Notes under the pieces: model-generated
What the model was told of the DNA's origin: nothing
The model's input: only the letters and a program-made list of their open reading frames with translations
Database searches by the model: none
Origin: Mesorhizobium sp.
GTDB taxonomy: Bacteria > Pseudomonadota > Alphaproteobacteria > Rhizobiales > Rhizobiaceae
Assembly: GCA_022833215.1 (NCBI GenBank)
Contig: JAIPUZ010000013.1
Span: 62,001 to 126,000 of the forward strand
Length of the DNA: 64,000 nucleotides
Direction of reading: 5' to 3'
Shown: one piece after another, positions 60,878 through 64,000 of the stretch
How the letters are laid out: every line of letters begins with the position of its first letter
How positions within the stretch are numbered: position 1 is the first letter of the stretch
Made by a program: the position numbers and the translations under genes

Positions 60878-61933
60878 ATGAACAGAGCATTGGCGCGGAC
60901 CCTCACGACGGTCTTTTCGGGCTGCCTTGTTGCTGCGGCTTCCATCACAGCGCGCGCGGACACGGACGCTCCCTATATCGACGACCGGTCCGATCCGGCG
61001 GCGCTGATCCGGTCGCTCTACAGCGCCATAAACCGTCACGAATACGCACGGGCGTGGGACTATTTCGGCGAGACAAAGCCTGCGGCGGACTTCGAAAGCT
61101 TCGCCAAGGGCTATGAAGGCACGACCTCGGTTGAGGTCGAGACCGGCGGCATTTCGGAGGAAGGGGCGGCAGGCAGCATCTACTACACCATACCGGTGGC
61201 GATCCGCGCCGGGCAGCAGGACGGCGGCGAGAAGATTTTCGCTGGCTGTTATACGCTGCGCCAGCTCAGCGCCCAGACACAGGAACCGCCTTTCAGGCCG
61301 TTGCACATCGAAAAGGGCGAGCTGGAGCCAGGCACATCGGCCTTCGAGCATGCGTTGCCGGCAAGCTGCCGAGACGGCCCGATGCCGCCCCAGCGCGATA
61401 CCTTTCTGGAAAAAGCGAAGGCTGCCTTTGCCGCCAGCTATGGCGAGCGGTGCGATGCTTCCCTGTCCGGGGACGACGAGGCCACGGGCATCGTCGATTA
61501 TACGATCCGCTACCACACCAGGAACGACGACGCCGAAAAGGAAGCGCGGCTGTTCCGCTTCCTGTGCATGCGTGGGGCCTATAACGAGACTTTCGCCTTT
61601 TACCTGACGGATGACGAGGGAGGCGTGCGCCAGCTTCAGTTTGCCGAGCCGGAACTCGACATTCATTACGCGAATGACGACCCCGAAGGGAAGCTGGAGG
61701 CTGTCAACGTCATCGGGTACAACACGGCCGACGAGCTGGTGAATGCCGATTATGATGAGGCAACCCATTCGATCGTCTCGCATTCCAGATGGCGCGGCGT
61801 GGGAGATGCCTCTTCCACCGGCACATGGCTTTTCCGCGATGGCCGGTTCTCGCTGGTTCAGTACGAGGTCGATGCATCCTATGACGGCCAGATCAACCCC
61901 GAGACCGTTCTGGACTACAATACAGCGCCCTGA
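60878..61933 (+). CDS. DUF1176 domain-containing secreted protein
   Basis: A 351-residue secreted protein with a Sec signal peptide (about residues 1-27, ending ARA-DT) and a long beta-rich DUF1176-type body with several cysteines (FAGCYTLRQLS, ASCRDG). Probably periplasmic; function unknown. The ATG at 60878 follows AGGAGACAGA; the longer frame from 60788 is rejected. It is convergent with the hydrolase gene, the stops 5 bp apart. Confidence 0.75.
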   Translation: MNRALARTLTTVFSGCLVAAASITARADTDAPYIDDRSDPAALIRSLYSAINRHEYARAWDYFGETKPAADFESFAKGYEGTTSVEVETGGISEEGAAGSIYYTIPVAIRAGQQDGGEKIFAGCYTLRQLSAQTQEPPFRPLHIEKGELEPGTSAFEHALPASCRDGPMPPQRDTFLEKAKAAFAASYGERCDASLSGDDEATGIVDYTIRYHTRNDDAEKEARLFRFLCMRGAYNETFAFYLTDDEGGVRQLQFAEPELDIHYANDDPEGKLEAVNVIGYNTADELVNADYDEATHSIVSHSRWRGVGDASSTGTWLFRDGRFSLVQYEVDASYDGQINPETVLDYNTAP

Positions 61934-61938
61934 CCGGT

Positions 61939-62814
61939 TTATCTGGCTACGGAAAGCATCCAGTTGAGCGTCTCGCGCCAGTCCGTCATCCGGATCGGCG
62001 TGCCGTGCGTCCCTGTCTCGAAGCGCACGAAACGTGCAGGATAGTTTTTCGACTTGCCCAGAATTGCGCGGAAGAAGGCTTCCTGCTTGCCGACCGGGAA
62101 TACGGGGTCCCCGCTGCCCTGCCCGAAGAAAACGGGAATACGCCGTTTGAAGGCGGGACTGGCCAGAAAGCCCTCGTCCCACAGGGAGCCGAGCAGCAGA
62201 AGCCCGTCGACCTCCGCGCCGGCGTCCTTGCCTGCCGCCAGCCTCCAGCAGAGCGCACCGCCCATCGAGCCGCAGGCGACAAACACCTTCGCGCCCGGTG
62301 AACGCCCGGCGTAATGGTCGATGAGCGCCGCAATCTCGGATGCGCCGCGCTCTCCGAAATCGGAGAAATCCGGTGACAGGTAGAGCCCGCCATTCTGCGC
62401 CATCAGGTTCTTGATGCGGTTGAAATTGCCGCCGAAAGTGAAATCGTCCACCCCCTGACGACGGCTGCCGCCCTGCCCGTGCAGGTAAAGCACGATAACG
62501 CCGGCGCCTTCCGTTCGTCCAACGGCAAAATGCCGTATCGCACCGGCATCCGTCTTCAGCGTCAGATCTTTCTGAACCTTGCGCACGGCGGTCGAAACGT
62601 AAGCGCCCTTCACCCGGCGCTCGGGAATCTGGTCACGCCCGTTGATGTCGCGCATCTCGCGATAATCAACCACCCTGTAGACATCGCCCGGCTCGGACGA
62701 CAGGATCGCGGGATAGGCGAACAGATCGTCCTTATAGGGCTTGAGCGCAGGCGACTGCGCGCCGGCCGGAGCGGCCAGCAGCAGGATCGACACAAAGGCG
62801 ATGAAACCGCGCAT
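61939..62814 (-). CDS. Secreted alpha/beta hydrolase
   Basis: A 291-residue protein with an N-terminal signal peptide (about residues 1-20, PAGAQ). The alpha/beta hydrolase core is visible: oxyanion motif YLHGQGGSRR, nucleophile Ser in the ACGSMGGALCWRL box, a late acidic residue (GSGDPVFPVGKQ), and the catalytic His in FETGTHGTPI. Esterase or lipase activity is likely; the substrate is unknown. The ATG at 62814 is used; XdhC ends 32 bp upstream. Confidence 0.85.
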   Translation of the reverse strand: MRGFIAFVSILLLAAPAGAQSPALKPYKDDLFAYPAILSSEPGDVYRVVDYREMRDINGRDQIPERRVKGAYVSTAVRKVQKDLTLKTDAGAIRHFAVGRTEGAGVIVLYLHGQGGSRRQGVDDFTFGGNFNRIKNLMAQNGGLYLSPDFSDFGERGASEIAALIDHYAGRSPGAKVFVACGSMGGALCWRLAAGKDAGAEVDGLLLLGSLWDEGFLASPAFKRRIPVFFGQGSGDPVFPVGKQEAFFRAILGKSKNYPARFVRFETGTHGTPIRMTDWRETLNWMLSVAR

Positions 62815-62846
62815 CCCACGCGATTGCACCGGAGGCGCGGCACCTG

Positions 62847-63911
62847 TCAACGGTGCAGCGGAGATGTGGGGTCGCGTGAGCGCGAGGCCGAAATGACCTC
62901 GGCGAGGACAGCGACCGCGATTTCGGCGGGGTTGGCGGCCGAAATGTTCAGACCAATGGGCGACCGGATCCGCCCGAGCAGATCGCGGCTGACACCCGCG
63001 GCCAGCAGACGCTCATTGCGTTGCTCGCGCAGCTTGCGGCTTCCCAGAACGCCCACATAGAAGCAGCCGGCTTCCAGCGCAGCCTGAAGCGGCAAATCGT
63101 CGATCCTCGGATCGTGGGTAAGCGCGGCAAGCGCCGTGCAGGAATCGAGCGGCTGTGCGGCAAACACCTCCTGCGGCCAGCTTGCATGCAGCGTCACTTC
63201 CGGAAAGCGTTCCGGCGTGGCGAAGGCGGTGCGCGGATCGATGATCTCCACCGGAAAGCCAGCGATACGGGCCATCGGCACCAGCGCCTGGCTGATGTGG
63301 ACCGCGCCGATCAGCACGAGGCGCGGCTGTGGCAGATAGGCGTTGAGGAACAGGCTTTGCCCTGCCGTCTCCACATGGCGGGAGCGACCGGTCTCGAAAG
63401 CGACCCGGACCGCTTCACAGATGTCCCGGGGCGCTTCATCTTCCCGCCGGATGAGATGGACGGCTCCGTCACGAAGGTCTGTCGCGACGACGACAGGCCG
63501 GCGCGCGCGGCGCTCCGCATTCAAAAGTGTGAGAAGGCCGCCAGGGCTCTGCGGGTATCCGGACGGCTGCCCGCCCTCCAGCCGCCTGACATGAACGCGG
63601 ATGCGGCCGCCGCAGGACAGGCCAACCTTCCAGGCGGTTTCATCTTCCACCCCGAAATCGAGTGTCCGGGCGGAGCCCGACCCGATCACGTCGAGCGCTT
63701 CCGTTATCACCGCACCCTCGACGCAACCACCGGATACGGAACCTTGAAAATTGCCGTCCGCATCGATGACGAGATGACTTCCGGCCGGCCGCGGCGCCGA
63801 GCCCCATGTGTCCACGACGGTGGCCAGTGCAACCTTGCGCCCTTCGGCCAGCCATTTTTCCGCAATTTCCAGCGGATCGCGGGGCAGGCTTGTGTCAAGC
63901 GGTCCGCTCAT
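62847..63911 (-). CDS. XdhC/CoxI-family molybdenum hydroxylase maturation protein
   Basis: A 354-residue protein with the N-terminal XdhC_CoxI domain (KVALATVVDTWGSAPRPAGSHLVID, SGGCVEGAV) and the C-terminal XdhC Rossmann-like domain (PRLVLIGAVHISQALVPMARIAGF, GVLGSRKLREQR, SPIGLNISAANPAEIAVAVLAE). XdhC proteins insert or sulfurate the molybdenum cofactor of xanthine dehydrogenase and CO-dehydrogenase-like enzymes. No molybdenum hydroxylase subunit is visible in the window; it may lie to the right. The start is 9 bp after the stop of the partial gene at the edge. Confidence 0.92.
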   Translation of the reverse strand: MSGPLDTSLPRDPLEIAEKWLAEGRKVALATVVDTWGSAPRPAGSHLVIDADGNFQGSVSGGCVEGAVITEALDVIGSGSARTLDFGVEDETAWKVGLSCGGRIRVHVRRLEGGQPSGYPQSPGGLLTLLNAERRARRPVVVATDLRDGAVHLIRREDEAPRDICEAVRVAFETGRSRHVETAGQSLFLNAYLPQPRLVLIGAVHISQALVPMARIAGFPVEIIDPRTAFATPERFPEVTLHASWPQEVFAAQPLDSCTALAALTHDPRIDDLPLQAALEAGCFYVGVLGSRKLREQRNERLLAAGVSRDLLGRIRSPIGLNISAANPAEIAVAVLAEVISASRSRDPTSPLHR

Positions 63912-63920
63912 ACCCTTCGC

Positions 63921-64000
63921 TCAGAGAATCTCATAGCGGCGGTCATGGTACATCAGCGGCCGCTGATCCTGCCCGATGCGAAGGCCGGTGACGCGTCCGA
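63921..64000 (-). CDS. 3' end of an unidentified gene
   Basis: The minus-strand frame is open from the window edge to a TGA at 63921-63923 and encodes GRVTGLRIGQDQRPLMYHD and then RRYEIL. Nine bp separate its stop from the XdhC start, so it is probably cotranscribed with xdhC. A VWA/CoxE-type or other molybdenum-enzyme partner would be usual here, but the 25 residues do not allow a call. Confidence 0.5.
   Translation of the reverse strand, partial: GRVTGLRIGQDQRPLMYHDRRYEIL

Noticed and set aside
1-64000. CRISPR array, intact insertion sequence, integrase or rRNA genes
   Set aside because: No regular short repeats with spacers, no transposase or integrase gene, and no rRNA-like sequence were found on reading the window.

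Overview
The window looks like a chromosome segment of an alphaproteobacterium of the order Hyphomicrobiales (Rhizobiales), most like the Phyllobacteriaceae (Mesorhizobium, Chelativorans, Aquamicrobium, Nitratireductor). The evidence is a set of small families typical of that order (NDUFA12-like subunit, DUF2155, DUF3126 beside cysE, DUF2076, DUF1176, a PAS/PilZ pair) and a very large B12-dependent ribonucleotide reductase. The assignment comes from recalled family knowledge, not from a search. There are no rRNA genes, no CRISPR array, no complete insertion sequence, and no tRNA that I can recognise.

Region 1 (1-7.6 kb) is a metal and metalloid resistance block. A CadR/PbrR-type MerR regulator is divergent from a leftward operon: P1B-type ATPase, CDF-like transporter, PCu(A)C copper chaperone, SCO protein, CcdA and signal peptidase II. 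An ArsR regulator and a BASS-family permease follow, and a partial DUF6428 gene lies at the left edge. Region 2 (8-17.6 kb) is a complete trbB-C-D-E-J-K-L-F-G-I conjugation operon with a DUF2274 gene, ended by a convergent LysR regulator. The relaxase, TraG and integrase are not in the window, so this is part of an integrative conjugative element (ICE) or plasmid-derived island.

Region 3 (18.5-35 kb) is accessory DNA made of three tightly coupled operons. The leftward set at 19.0-21.7 kb encodes an unknown protein, a spermidine-synthase-fold protein, a zinc-ribbon methyltransferase and a standalone Hen1-type RNA ribose methyltransferase. A divergent rightward set encodes small proteins, a shikimate kinase and a beta-ureidopropionase-like enzyme. 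It is followed by stress-type genes: cyclopropane fatty acid synthase, SulP transporter, tandem universal stress protein and a DksA/TraR-like protein. A leftward operon (35.0-29.6 kb) encodes a small protein, release factor RF3, a degenerate macro-domain protein, a 69-residue protein and two MFS exporters. Two small proteins, one in each set, are paralogues.

Region 4 (35-38.6 kb) holds a D-Ala-D-Ala carboxypeptidase and then gene debris: a pRiA4b ORF-3-like pseudogene, an AlpA-like HTH gene and the last ~53 codons of radC. This looks like the edge of the island. Region 5 (38.6-64 kb) is ordinary core chromosome: DUF2155, NDUFA12, panBC, gatB, CBS, rhomboid, PAS/PilZ, a transglutaminase-like protease, gamma-carbonic anhydrase, cysE, nrdJ with NrdR-like boxes, an ECF sigma/anti-sigma pair, a Bax-inhibitor-like protein, GH25, ParB-like and J-domain proteins, DUF1176, a hydrolase and XdhC.

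The best candidates for something undescribed are the Hen1/methyltransferase/spermidine-synthase-fold operon at 19.0-21.7 kb with its divergent partner operon, and the RF3/macro-domain/double-exporter operon. Their functions are inferred only.
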